Notes: generated from the letters alone by a model not told the origin. Shown: positions 14,339 through 22,729, numbered from the stretch's first letter. The stretch: DNA of 25,110 nucleotides from an uncultured Collinsella sp. (GCA_900544725.1 UQWK01000029.1:1-25110); one strand, 5' to 3'. Translations and numbers: made by a program.

Positions 14339-15945
14339 ATGTTTAAGAGCATCCAAAAGAGCGGAAGGATCGCAGCAGTCGCCATCGGCCTGATCGCGGC
14401 CTTGTCTCCGTTCGCAGCCCCTCCCACAGCATTAGCCGGCGGCAGCGTACCAACGCCTGAACTTGAGAAGTCGTATAGCTTTAAGGTCAGCAGCGATAAC
14501 TCGTATGTCAGCACAAGCGACGATTCAAAGTTCGGCTATTTATACGATTACGATTACGATGAGGATGACGGTTACAACTTAAAGAGCATAACCCTCATCA
14601 ATTTTAAAGACGGCAGTGCAAGCCCAGTTGCCATCCCGGACAAAAGCCTTGGATCAGCATGCCCCACATCCAGCAATCAGCTCTACTGGCAAGACGGCAA
14701 TAATTTGGTCGTATTCTCTCCAGAAAATCATTCCCAAACAGCCCATCCCATCACTTCGGCCAAATATGCCTACACCGGTGCAACCGTCTCTTACGACGGA
14801 AAAGAGCGGCCGTCAGTCACTATGACAATGAATCTGAGCTTAAAAAAATCGAAATCTATGATCTTAAATCCGACAAACTGATCCAGACATATCAATCAAA
14901 TAAAGATGACTCTTCGTACTGTTACTCAAAAGACATGAGCCGTCTGTATGCCCTACAGGACAATACCAAAGACGGCGTTGTCGCGCTTAGGGTTTTCAAT
15001 TGCGACACGGGGTCAACGGAATTAAAGACTGCCAGCGTGAAGAAAGACGATAGGTCTTCAGAGATTGACTATGTTTGGTCCAGCGTGAATTCGGATGATG
15101 TTTATCTTCAGAGCGAAACCGCATTAATCGAAGCCGACCGCGATGGAAATATGAGCGTTCTTTTCAACGATGACGAGCACGCCCCTGATTGGCTCTATTC
15201 ATCAACATCGTCGGAGTTCTATTCCGTCTATACAAAGAAGGGCTCGAACGATCTTTTTGAAGAAGATGACGGCGATTACTATTTAAATGAAGAGGATGCG
15301 AATCTTAGTGTTTACGATTTAAATGACAACGAGATAATCGGCTCAATCGCTTTTCCTTTCGGCGATGGGTACCTCAGTGACATTTCACATGATGGCAGCA
15401 TCCTTCTTGGGAAATACTCAGACGATGACAAGTCCTCAATGTGTCTAATCGATGCAAAAACCGGGGCTAAGAGCGAGTTTAATTCTCATTGGTACAGTCT
15501 TTATTTCATAAATGGCGATCGCAAGATATTGGCAGCCTATTCCGAGGAGGACGACCCCACCACGCTTCATGTGAACATCTACAGGTCGAACATTCCCCAT
15601 TCGCTGCCTGAGGATATTCTCTACTTTGTCCAGACTCACCTGCCGTTTGTTATTGGCGGTGGCGTGGCGATCGTCCTCATCATCGGTGGCGCGATCGTTA
15701 TTCTTTGCATCCGCAAGAAGCGCGCGAAGGCCGCGAACGGTGCAGTAGCCGCAGCGCCTAAACCTCAGCGTAAGCAGCGTCGTCGTCAGAAGCGTGCCCA
15801 GCAGAACGCCGTTCCACCCGCAGCACCTGCGATTCCGACGGCATCGGCAGCTCCGGCCGAGCCCGTCCGCTTCTGTCGTCACTGCGGGACCCCGCTCGTA
15901 CCCGAAGCCCAGTTCTGCCCCACATGCGGACAAAAGGTAGACTAG
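14339..15945 (+). pseudogene. Frameshifted gene: secreted domain, one membrane span, cytoplasmic zinc ribbon
   Basis: One gene split by a frameshift. Frame 1 (14339-14881) begins after AAAGGA with a signal peptide (AAVAIGLIAALSPFAAPPTALAGG) and an acidic extracellular part. Frame 2 (in-frame ATG at 14935, stop 15945) continues it: acidic, aromatic-rich repeats such as ANLSVYDLNDNEIIGS suggest a beta-propeller-like fold. A membrane span (about 237-259 of this half), a basic Ala/Pro linker and a C-terminal zinc ribbon, CRHCG...CPTCG, follow. Downstream-frame sequence reads sensibly from about 14804 (AAVSHYDNESELKK). A lost base near the A run at 14800-14803 therefore fits best; the A7 at 14842-14848 is the alternative. 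Sequencing error is possible. Lower GC than its neighbours, and bounded by two repeat copies. I recognise no named family. Confidence 0.72.
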
Positions 15946-15972
15946 CGAACAAAACCCAATAGCCCCCAACCA

Positions 15973-16012
15973 CCAAGGCCCCGTTCCGACACATTCCGGA
16001 ACGGGGCCTTGG
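15973..16012. terminator. Strong 16-bp hairpin after the cassette gene
   Basis: CCAAGGCCCCGTTCCG and CGGAACGGGGCCTTGG pair perfectly over 16 bp around an 8-nt loop, beginning 28 nt after the stop codon. There is no T-run, so it is a plausible but non-classical transcription stop or mRNA 3' stabiliser. Confidence 0.55.
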
Positions 16013-16059
16013 CTTGGTGCAGGGGTGCTAATTTGGGAAGGTCATCGTCGCACGCCCCA

Positions 16060-16130
16060 ATGAAGTTGCGGTGGAATAGGGACTGTTTTGGCGTCTAGAG
16101 CCTTCATTTAGTCCCTATTTCACCGCAACT
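16060..16130. repeat. Palindromic repeat copy 2 (right boundary of cassette)
   Basis: Second copy of the 71-bp element, 69/71 identical and in direct orientation to 14138-14208. The copies are separated by 1851 bp holding the frameshifted gene. It abuts the terminator of the liv operon. Confidence 0.93.
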
Positions 16131-16131
16131 T

Positions 16132-16165
16132 AAAAAGGGGCGCTGACCGGGATAGTCAGCGCCCC
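16132..16165 (-). terminator. Rho-independent terminator of the liv operon
   Basis: On the minus strand GGGGCGCTGAC (16155-16165) pairs perfectly with GTCAGCGCCCC (16137-16147) and is followed by TTTTT (16132-16136). It lies 14 bp after the livF stop. Confidence 0.93.
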
Positions 16166-16178
16166 TTTGTTGAATGGA

Positions 16179-16892
16179 TTAACCACCAAGATAGGCTTTG
16201 CGCACGTTATCGTCGTGCAGGAGCTCTTGGCCCGTGCCGGTCATGGTGATCTTACCGGTCTCGAGCACGTAGCCGCGCGTGGCGATGGAAAGCGCCATCT
16301 GCGCGTTCTGCTCGACCAGGAGCACCGTGGTGCCGGCCTTGTGCAGGTCCTCGACAATCTGGAAGATCTGCTCAATCAGAATCGGCGCCAGACCCATGGA
16401 GGGCTCATCGAGCATAAGCAGCTTGGGGTTACTCATAAGGGCGCGACCCATAACGAGCATCTGCTGCTCGCCGCCCGAAAGGGTGCCGGCGACCTGGCGG
16501 CGGCGCTCCTTCAGGCGCGGGAACTGCTCATAGACGCGCTCCAGGCCCGGAGCCACCGTGGACTTGGGCTGTGTATAAGCGCCCATCTCCAGGTTCTCCT
16601 CGACCGTCATCTGCAAAAAGGCGCGACGGCCCTCGGGGACCTGAGCCAGGCCCTTACCCACCAGCTTATCGGCGGGCGTATGGGTAATGTCCTCGCCCAT
16701 AAATTTGATGGAGCCGGTCTTGGAACGCAGCAGGCCCGAGACGGTCTTGAGCGTCGTGGACTTGCCGGCACCGTTCGCACCGATCAGGGCCACGATCTCG
16801 CCCTCGTTGACGTTAAAGGAGATGTCCTTGATGGCGTGGATGGCGCCGTACCAGACATTGATGTTGTAGACGGAAAGCATCGGCTCTGCCAT
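16179..16892 (-). CDS. livF: Branched-chain amino acid ABC transporter ATP-binding protein LivF
   Basis: A 237-residue ABC ATPase with Walker A GANGAGKST, the LivF-type segment QVPEGRRAF, signature LSGGEQQM, Walker B LLMLDEPSMGL and the switch His replaced by Gln in VEQN, as usual for LivF. With LivG it drives uptake through the LivH-LivM channel. It is the last gene of the operon: its ATG directly follows the livG stop, and GGGGGAG lies six nucleotides upstream. Terminator immediately downstream. Confidence 0.96.
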   Translation of the reverse strand: MAEPMLSVYNINVWYGAIHAIKDISFNVNEGEIVALIGANGAGKSTTLKTVSGLLRSKTGSIKFMGEDITHTPADKLVGKGLAQVPEGRRAFLQMTVEENLEMGAYTQPKSTVAPGLERVYEQFPRLKERRRQVAGTLSGGEQQMLVMGRALMSNPKLLMLDEPSMGLAPILIEQIFQIVEDLHKAGTTVLLVEQNAQMALSIATRGYVLETGKITMTGTGQELLHDDNVRKAYLGG

Positions 16893-17753
16893 TTAGTTCT
16901 CCCCCTTATCCTGCTTGCCCAGATACGCCTCGATAACAGCGTCGTTGTTCTGGATTTCCTCGGCCGTGCCCTTGGCGATGACCTTACCAAAGTTGAGCAC
17001 GCAGATACCCTCGCAAATATTCATGACGAGCGACATGTCGTGCTCGATAAGCATGATGGCGATACCAAAGGTGTCGCGAATCTTAACGATGTTCTCCATG
17101 AGTTCCGCGGTCTCGGACGGGTTCATGCCGGCGGCAGGCTCGTCGAGCAGCAGCAGTTTGGGGTTGGTGGCAAGCGCGCGGACGATCTCCAGACGACGCT
17201 GGGCGCCGTAAGGCAGCGATCCGGCCTGCTCGTTTGCCAGATGCTCCATATCAAAGATGGACAGCAGCTCCATGGCGCGCTCGTGGGCGGCCTTCTCGTG
17301 CTTCCAATACGTCGGCAGGCGCAGCACGCCCTCAAAACCGGAGTAACGCTCCTGGTTGTGCAGGCCGACCTTAACGTTATCCTCCACCGTCATGGTGTTG
17401 AACAGGCGAATGTTTTGGAAGGTACGAGCGATGCCCATGCGGTTGACCTGGTAGACGGACTTGCCCGAGGTGTCCTCACCGTCGAGCAGGATGGTGCCGT
17501 GCGTGGGCTGGTACACCTTGGTGAGCAGGTTGAAGACCGTGGTCTTGCCGGCACCGTTGGGGCCGATCAGACCGGCGATCTCGGTCTTGCCGATAGTTAG
17601 GCTAAAGTCGTCGACCGCCTTAAGGCCACCGAACTCAATGCCCAGGTGGATGCACTCGAGCGCCGGGCGCTCGCCCAGATCGCGGTCGGGAACGATGGCG
17701 CCAGAAGGATACGGGACCATCTTGCCCTTGTTGAACTCAAACTTACTGGGCAT
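16893..17753 (-). CDS. livG: Branched-chain amino acid ABC transporter ATP-binding protein LivG
   Basis: A 286-residue ABC ATPase: Walker A GPNGAGKTTVF, the LivG-type NRMGIARTFQNIRLF stretch, the variant signature LPYGAQRRLEIVRAL, Walker B LLLLDEPAAGMNP and the switch His in IEHDM. The ending AVIEAYLG is typical. The start is the ATG at 17751-17753, preceded by AAGGAGG nine nucleotides upstream and overlapping the last 11 bases of livM. This implies translational coupling. An upstream in-frame start would add nine residues inside livM. Confidence 0.96.
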   Translation of the reverse strand: MPSKFEFNKGKMVPYPSGAIVPDRDLGERPALECIHLGIEFGGLKAVDDFSLTIGKTEIAGLIGPNGAGKTTVFNLLTKVYQPTHGTILLDGEDTSGKSVYQVNRMGIARTFQNIRLFNTMTVEDNVKVGLHNQERYSGFEGVLRLPTYWKHEKAAHERAMELLSIFDMEHLANEQAGSLPYGAQRRLEIVRALATNPKLLLLDEPAAGMNPSETAELMENIVKIRDTFGIAIMLIEHDMSLVMNICEGICVLNFGKVIAKGTAEEIQNNDAVIEAYLGKQDKGEN

Positions 17754-18822
17754 CGGCTGCCACCTCCTTCTTGGAAGCAAAGCGGTCCTTGACGCGACCG
17801 AAGAACGCCTTGAGCTGCGGGTTGTTGGTAAAGATCATGACCAGGATCAGCACGATGGCGTAGATGAGCATGCGGTAGTCCGAGAACTGACGGAGCAGCT
17901 CGGGAAGCACCGTGAGCAACGCCGCCGCGATAACGGAGCCGCGCATATTGCCCAGACCACCCAAGACCACGAACACCAGGATGAGGATGGACGTGTTGAA
18001 GTCGAACTTGGTGGCGGAGAGCTGCGAGAAGTTACCGCCGAAGAGAGCTCCGGCAGCACCGGCGAGGGCAGCGGAAACCACGAAGGCGATCATGCGGTAC
18101 TCGGTGACGGAGATGCCTACGGACTCGGCTGCAATCTTGTTATCGCGCACGGCCATAATGGCACGGCCGGTACGGCTGCGAACCAGGTTGAGCACGATCA
18201 CGAGCGCGACCATGACCAGGATGGCACCGGCGAGGAAGGTCGAGTACGTCGACACGCCCGAGGCGCCCTGGGCGCCCTTGATGATGGCGGTGCCGTCCTC
18301 GAGCAGGTGCAGGTCGTCGATCGTGGAGTTGCCCGTGATATTGAAGATCACGTGCAGGCCACGCGAGTCGACGCCCACGATAAGGCAGGTGACGATCTCT
18401 TTGATGATCTCGCCAAAGGCCAGCGTCACGATGGCCAGGTAGTCGCCGCTCAGGCGAAGGACCGGGATGCCGATCAAGAAGCCCAGAATGGCTGCGGCGA
18501 TAGCGCCGACCACGATGCTGATGATAAGGCGCACCGGATCGGAGGGAACGGCGCTCTCGAGGGCGACCGCGGTGACGATGCCCGTATAGGCGCCGACGCT
18601 CATAAAGCCCGCGTGGCCCAGCGACAGGTCGCCCGCGATGCCGACGACGAGGTTGAGGGAGATGGCCATGACGATATAGGCCGTGATGGGAACCAGCTGA
18701 CCGGCGATCATGCGCGGAATCATGTGGTTCGACTGCATAAAGAACACGACGGCGAAGGCCACGATGCACATGGCGTACGTGACAAAGTCGTGACGCGTCT
18801 GCTTGTCTTTAAGAAACTTCAT
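17743..18822 (-). CDS. livM: Branched-chain amino acid ABC transporter permease LivM
   Basis: A 359-residue polytopic membrane protein with the LivM landmarks LSLGHAGFMSVGAYTG, VLRLSGDYLAIVTLAFGEI and VLGGLGNMRGSVIAAALLTVLPE. It forms the channel with LivH. The last codons hold the livG ribosome binding site. Start: the ATG at 18820-18822 has AGGTG six nucleotides upstream; a GTG three codons earlier (18831), directly after the livH stop, is possible. About nine or ten spans are evident by hydrophobicity. Confidence 0.94.
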   Translation of the reverse strand: MKFLKDKQTRHDFVTYAMCIVAFAVVFFMQSNHMIPRMIAGQLVPITAYIVMAISLNLVVGIAGDLSLGHAGFMSVGAYTGIVTAVALESAVPSDPVRLIISIVVGAIAAAILGFLIGIPVLRLSGDYLAIVTLAFGEIIKEIVTCLIVGVDSRGLHVIFNITGNSTIDDLHLLEDGTAIIKGAQGASGVSTYSTFLAGAILVMVALVIVLNLVRSRTGRAIMAVRDNKIAAESVGISVTEYRMIAFVVSAALAGAAGALFGGNFSQLSATKFDFNTSILILVFVVLGGLGNMRGSVIAAALLTVLPELLRQFSDYRMLIYAIVLILVMIFTNNPQLKAFFGRVKDRFASKKEVAADAQ

Positions 18823-18831
18823 AACGCTCAC

Positions 18832-19713
18832 CTACACCTTCTCGGGGACGTACTTGCCCAAGAGGCCGGCAGGCTTGACGAGCAGGACGATGATCAAAAC
18901 ACCAAAGACGATGGAGTTGGCAAGGCTCGTGGAAATGTAGGCCTGCGCCATCGCCTCGATGATGCCGATGAGAATGCCGCCGACAAAGGCGCCGGGGATG
19001 GAGCCGATGCCACCGAAGACGGCGGCGTCAAAGGCCTTGATGCCAGGCATGGCGCCCGTCGTGGGCTGCAGCACCGGCGAGTAGGAGCACAGGAGCACGC
19101 CGGCGATGGCGGCAAGCGCAGAGCCGATGGCAAACGTCATCGAGATGGTGCGGTTGACGTTGATGCCCATGAGCTGAGCGGCGGCCTTGTCCTCGGACAC
19201 GGCGCGCATGGCTTTGCCCATCTTGGTCTTACCTGTAAAGAACATCAGGCCGGCCATGATAACCAGGCAGGCGACGATGGTGACGAGCGAGACGGCGCTT
19301 ACGTTGAACTTGGCCAAGAACTCCGGCACCTGGAAGGTGACGAGCGAAGTGAAGTTCTTGGGCGTGGCGCCCCACAGAAGCTGCGCGGCGTTCTGCAGGA
19401 AGTAAGACACGCCGATAGCCGTGATCAGAACGGCCAGCGGGCCCGCCTGACGCAGCGGCTTGTATGCCAGACCCTCGATGAGAACACCGAGAACGGTGCA
19501 GACCACACAAGAGAGAATTACAGATGCCCAGCCCGGAAGGCCGAGATACGACGTGGCGCAGAACGAAACATAGGCACCGACCATGATGACGTCGCCGTGA
19601 GCGAAGTTGAGCATCTTGGCGATACCGTAGACCATGGTGTAGCCCAACGCGATGATGGCGTAGACGCTGCCCATGGACAGGCCGTTGACCAGGTATTGGA
19701 TAAAGACCGTCAT
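18832..19713 (-). CDS. livH: Branched-chain amino acid ABC transporter permease LivH
   Basis: A 293-residue membrane permease with the LivH pattern LVNGLSMGSVYAIIALGYTMVYGIAKMLNFAHGDV at its start and FGGIGSIPGAFVGGILIG near the end. It pairs with LivM. Start: ATG 19711-19713 after a G-rich AAAGGGGG; upstream extension of the frame is not protein-like. It is preceded by a 139-bp gap with two hairpins that separates it from the second binding-protein gene. Confidence 0.95.
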   Translation of the reverse strand: MTVFIQYLVNGLSMGSVYAIIALGYTMVYGIAKMLNFAHGDVIMVGAYVSFCATSYLGLPGWASVILSCVVCTVLGVLIEGLAYKPLRQAGPLAVLITAIGVSYFLQNAAQLLWGATPKNFTSLVTFQVPEFLAKFNVSAVSLVTIVACLVIMAGLMFFTGKTKMGKAMRAVSEDKAAAQLMGINVNRTISMTFAIGSALAAIAGVLLCSYSPVLQPTTGAMPGIKAFDAAVFGGIGSIPGAFVGGILIGIIEAMAQAYISTSLANSIVFGVLIIVLLVKPAGLLGKYVPEKV

Positions 19714-19760
19714 GTTCCACATCCCCCTTTCGAATAGGTTTCCAGTTAATGTATGAAACA

Positions 19761-19821
19761 GGGACGTTACATCGTCCCTAGATACCAAGCAAGCAGGGAA
19801 GGCCAAAACCTCCCCTGCTTG
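19761..19821 (-). promoter_or_regulatory. Two hairpins between the binding protein gene and livH
   Basis: On the minus strand CAAGCAGGGGAGG pairs with CCTTCCCTGCTTG (19790-19821; 13 bp with one G-T), then GGGACG ATGTAA CGTCCC (19761-19778, 6 bp). Neither has a long T-run. Hairpins in this place commonly stabilise or partly terminate the binding-protein message so that it exceeds the permease message. That role is inferred here. Confidence 0.55.
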
Positions 19822-19852
19822 GGATCAAAACCGCTCTATGTAAGGCGGCCTA

Positions 19853-21040
19853 TTAGGCCTGTACGTACTTGCCGTCGGTGATGACGTACGCCGTGGGCTC
19901 CTTCTGGACCTGACCCTTATCGTTCCAGGTGAGCTTGCCGGTCAGACCGTCAACGGTAATCTTGAGCATAGCCTTGGACAGCTTCTCGGCGACCTCGGTC
20001 GGATCGGCGTCGACACCAAGACCGGCCTCCTTGACGGCCTCGGCCACCGCGTGCACGCCGTCGTAGGCGTCGGCGGCAAACTGGTCGGGGGTATCGCCGT
20101 ACTTATCCTTGTAAGCGTTAACGAAGTCGGCGTTCTTCTCGTCGTCGGCGGAGAACGGGGTCATGAGCAGCAGACCCTCGGCAAGAGAGGTATCGAAGCC
20201 CTCAACGCCCAGGATGCCGTCCATGCCGTCGCAGCCCATCATCTTGACGTCGTAGCCCATGTCCTTGGCGTTCTTGAGCAGGACGGACGCCGGCGTGTAG
20301 TAGATCGGCGCAAAGATCATGGTGGCGCCGGCCTGCTTGGCCTTGGTCAGCTGGTTGGTAAAGCTCGTGGCGGAGTCGTCCTTAAAGGTCTCCTCGTCGA
20401 CAATCTCGAGCTTGGACTCAGCGGCCTGGGCCTTAAAGGAATCTGCGACACCCGCAGAATAAGCGTCGCCGGAGTTATAGAACAGCACGAACTTCTCGTC
20501 CGCATACTTCTGCGCCAGGAACTTGGCAGCGTTGACACCCTGGTTGGGGTCGGTAAAGCAAACCTGGAAGACGCAATCCTTGCCGTCGGTGACGTCCTCG
20601 GAGGACGCGGACGGGGTGATCATGAACGTCTTGGGGTCGTTACCGCACTCTGCAGCAACGGCAACCGACGCACCCGTGGTGGTCGGGCCGACGAGGGCCT
20701 GCATGCCCCAGTCGAGCAGGGTGTTGAAGGCGTTGACGGCCTTCTCGCCATCGGCCTGGTCATCCTCGGCCTTGCTGGCAAGCGGCAGCTCCTTGGTCGA
20801 GAAATCCTTGCAGCCAAGCTCGACACCCTGGGTAACGGACTTGCCGTAAGACGCGTTGGCGCCGGTCAGCGGGCCGATGGTGCCAACCTTAAACGAAGCG
20901 TCGCCCGAAGCGGAACCGCTGTCGCCGCCGTTGGAGGAGCAGCCAGCTAGAATGGACATCGCCCCCAGACCTGCTGCGCTCGCGATAACGCTCCTGCGAT
21001 TCATAACAGGGTTCAATGACTTACCGGTGAGGCTCGACAT
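19853..21040 (-). CDS. livJ: Branched-chain amino acid ABC transporter substrate-binding lipoprotein (second copy)
   Basis: A 395-residue periplasmic-binding-protein type I (Leu/Ile/Val-binding) lipoprotein. The N-terminus has a twin arginine (NRRSVIASAAG) and a lipobox (ILAGCSS), followed by a Gly/Ser spacer. The mature part has KVGTIGPLTGANASYGKS, ATTTGASVAVA-like and DAYDGVHAVAEAV segments typical of the family. ATG 21038-21040 has AGGAG six nucleotides upstream. It is a close paralogue of the product of 21312-22478: long stretches such as GFDTSLAEG and TPFSADDEKNADFV are identical. It lies directly upstream of livH, so it is presumably the operon's main receptor. Confidence 0.94.
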   Translation of the reverse strand: MSSLTGKSLNPVMNRRSVIASAAGLGAMSILAGCSSNGGDSGSASGDASFKVGTIGPLTGANASYGKSVTQGVELGCKDFSTKELPLASKAEDDQADGEKAVNAFNTLLDWGMQALVGPTTTGASVAVAAECGNDPKTFMITPSASSEDVTDGKDCVFQVCFTDPNQGVNAAKFLAQKYADEKFVLFYNSGDAYSAGVADSFKAQAAESKLEIVDEETFKDDSATSFTNQLTKAKQAGATMIFAPIYYTPASVLLKNAKDMGYDVKMMGCDGMDGILGVEGFDTSLAEGLLLMTPFSADDEKNADFVNAYKDKYGDTPDQFAADAYDGVHAVAEAVKEAGLGVDADPTEVAEKLSKAMLKITVDGLTGKLTWNDKGQVQKEPTAYVITDGKYVQA

Positions 21041-21311
21041 GCGGCTCTCCTCTCAAATCTCGTCGGGTTTCGATTACCCGACAGGCCATCCTTCGCCGTG
21101 TTCGGCGTTCGCAAAATAGTAGACGCTTTAGTTGAGAAAAGTGGCGATTATTTCAACTTTACTTTTTCTTTGTCCATTTATCCATAATTATGCGTATTTC
21201 TGTCAGTTTATGCAGTTTAGCCACTTTATTGTGTGAAAGTAATGTTTCCATTCCGTTACAAGCGCCCCTGTCCTGATTAAAACAGCCTCACCGACCGCGT
21301 TTTGTACGCAC
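21041..21311. other. AT-rich intergenic region between the two binding-protein genes
   Basis: No gene. Positions 21110-21250 are clearly AT-rich for this genome and probably carry a promoter for the downstream binding-protein-livHMGF unit; no single -35/-10 pair is convincing. A 7-bp hairpin, GTCGGGT TTCGATT ACCCGAC (21062-21082), lies in the leader just before the ribosome binding site. Confidence 0.5.
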
Positions 21312-22478
21312 CTAGGCGGCGATGTACTTGCCGTCCTGAATCACATAGGCCGTAGCGGGCTTTTCGACCTGGCCCCTGTCGTTCCACGTCAGCTCGCCCG
21401 TCAGGCCCTCGATCTTGATCTTGCGCATGGCCTTGGCAAGGTCGCCGGCAATGTCGGCGCCGTCGGCCGTTATATCGATACCTGCCTTATCGATGGCCTC
21501 GACAATCGCGTGGACGCAGTCATAGGCATCGGCGGCAAACTGGTTGGGCGTCTCGTCGTAGGCGTCCTTATATGCCTTGACGAAGTCGGCGTTCTTCTCA
21601 TCGTCGGCAGAGAACGGGGTCATGAGCAGCACGCCCTCGGCAAGAGAGGTGTCAAAGCCCTCAACGGAGAGCAGGCCGTCCATGCCGTCGGTACCCATGA
21701 GCGTCATGTCGTATCCCATGTCCTTGGCGTTTTTGAGCAAAACGGACGCCGGCGTGTAATAGATCGGTGCAAAGATGAGCGTGGCGCCGGCCTCCTTGGC
21801 CTTGGTGAGCTGGTTGGTAAAGCTCGTGGAGGAGTCGTCCTTAAAGGTCTCGGTATCGACGATGTCGAGCTTGGATGCCTTGGCCTGCTCGGCAAAAGCG
21901 TCGGCAACGCCCGAGCTGTACGTATCGCCGGAGTTATAGAACAGGGCGATCTTGGCGTCCGCATACTTCTCGGCCAAGAACTTCGCGGCGCTGGCGCCCA
22001 TGGTGGGATCGGTGAAGCAAACCTGAAAGACCGTGGTCTTATCCTTGGTCACATCGAGCGACGAGGCCGAAGGCGTGACCATGAGCATATCGTCGGCAAT
22101 CTCGCCCGAGACGGCGACGGCAGCACCAGTCGTGACGGGGCCGACGAGCGCTTGCATGCCCCAGTCGCACAGGGTATTGAAGGCGTTGATGGCCTTCTCT
22201 CCGTCGGCGACATCGTCCTCGGACTTAAGCGAAAGCTTGAGGTCCTTGTTCGAGAAATCCTTGGCGGCAAGCTTGGCGCCCTTCTCGGCCGAGACGCCAT
22301 AGGTTGCCGCGGCGCCGGTCAGAGGGCCGATGACACCGATCTTGAAGGTCTTGCCGTCATCGGCGGACCCGCCGTCCGAACCGCCCGACGAGCAACCAGC
22401 GAGTGCGGCGGTGCTGCCGAGCGCCGCGGCGCCGGCGAGAAAGTTCCTACGGCTGAGCGTGCTGTTGATGTTGAACAT
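21312..22478 (-). CDS. livJ: Branched-chain amino acid ABC transporter substrate-binding lipoprotein (first copy)
   Basis: A 388-residue type I periplasmic-binding lipoprotein. The signal has a textbook Tat motif, SRRNFLAG, and a lipobox, ALAGCSS, followed by a Gly/Ser/Asp linker. The body has KIGVIGPLTGAAATYGVS and DAYDCVHAIVEAI. It is very similar to the neighbouring 395-residue copy throughout the mature domain but differs at scattered positions, so it is a real paralogue. Start: ATG 22476-22478 after AAGGGGG; the frame's upstream 16 residues are not signal-like. It is followed by an AT-rich gap that may hold a second promoter, so the two receptors may be expressed separately while sharing one permease. 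Confidence 0.93.
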   Translation of the reverse strand: MFNINSTLSRRNFLAGAAALGSTAALAGCSSGGSDGGSADDGKTFKIGVIGPLTGAAATYGVSAEKGAKLAAKDFSNKDLKLSLKSEDDVADGEKAINAFNTLCDWGMQALVGPVTTGAAVAVSGEIADDMLMVTPSASSLDVTKDKTTVFQVCFTDPTMGASAAKFLAEKYADAKIALFYNSGDTYSSGVADAFAEQAKASKLDIVDTETFKDDSSTSFTNQLTKAKEAGATLIFAPIYYTPASVLLKNAKDMGYDMTLMGTDGMDGLLSVEGFDTSLAEGVLLMTPFSADDEKNADFVKAYKDAYDETPNQFAADAYDCVHAIVEAIDKAGIDITADGADIAGDLAKAMRKIKIEGLTGELTWNDRGQVEKPATAYVIQDGKYIAA

Positions 22479-22729
22479 GGTGTCCCCCTTTTTCGCTGGC
22501 CGCGGTGCGGCCGTCTTGCGGTACATGGCAAACCTTATGGTGCAAACGTTGACAGTTTGTTACGGAGTTCCGTTTGTAGCGAGCATGTTTCCAATATTTC
22601 CGCAGCGTTTCGGGGGTGCCGTTTTGTGCGACTCCTGTTGCCTGGCGAGCACGCGCCCTCGGTTCACGCTAGAATGCACTCAACCTTTAAGCGGTTAATC
22701 CATCCATAAGATGCACGAAGGAGCTATCT
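22479..22729. other. Divergent intergenic region between the liv locus and hom
   Basis: No gene. It holds a dyad, CAAAC GTTGACA GTTTG (about 22542-22558), near the liv side and a TAGAAT -10-like box (22670-22675) 55 bp before hom. No strong -35 is seen for either direction. The liv-proximal dyad could be an operator. Confidence 0.35.

Noticed and set aside
15973..16012. A third copy of the 71-bp palindromic repeat
   Set aside because: Although palindromic, its sequence is unrelated to the 71-bp element; it is treated as a gene-end hairpin.
17461..19737. A 758-codon plus-strand open frame opposite livG-livM-livH
   Set aside because: It lies antisense to three well-supported transporter genes. 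Its protein is rich in His, Asp, Gly and Arg without motifs, as expected from the reverse of biased GC codons.
19853..22478. Assembly duplication of one binding-protein gene
   Set aside because: The two genes differ at many scattered positions, in signal peptide and in flanking sequence, so they are genuine paralogues.
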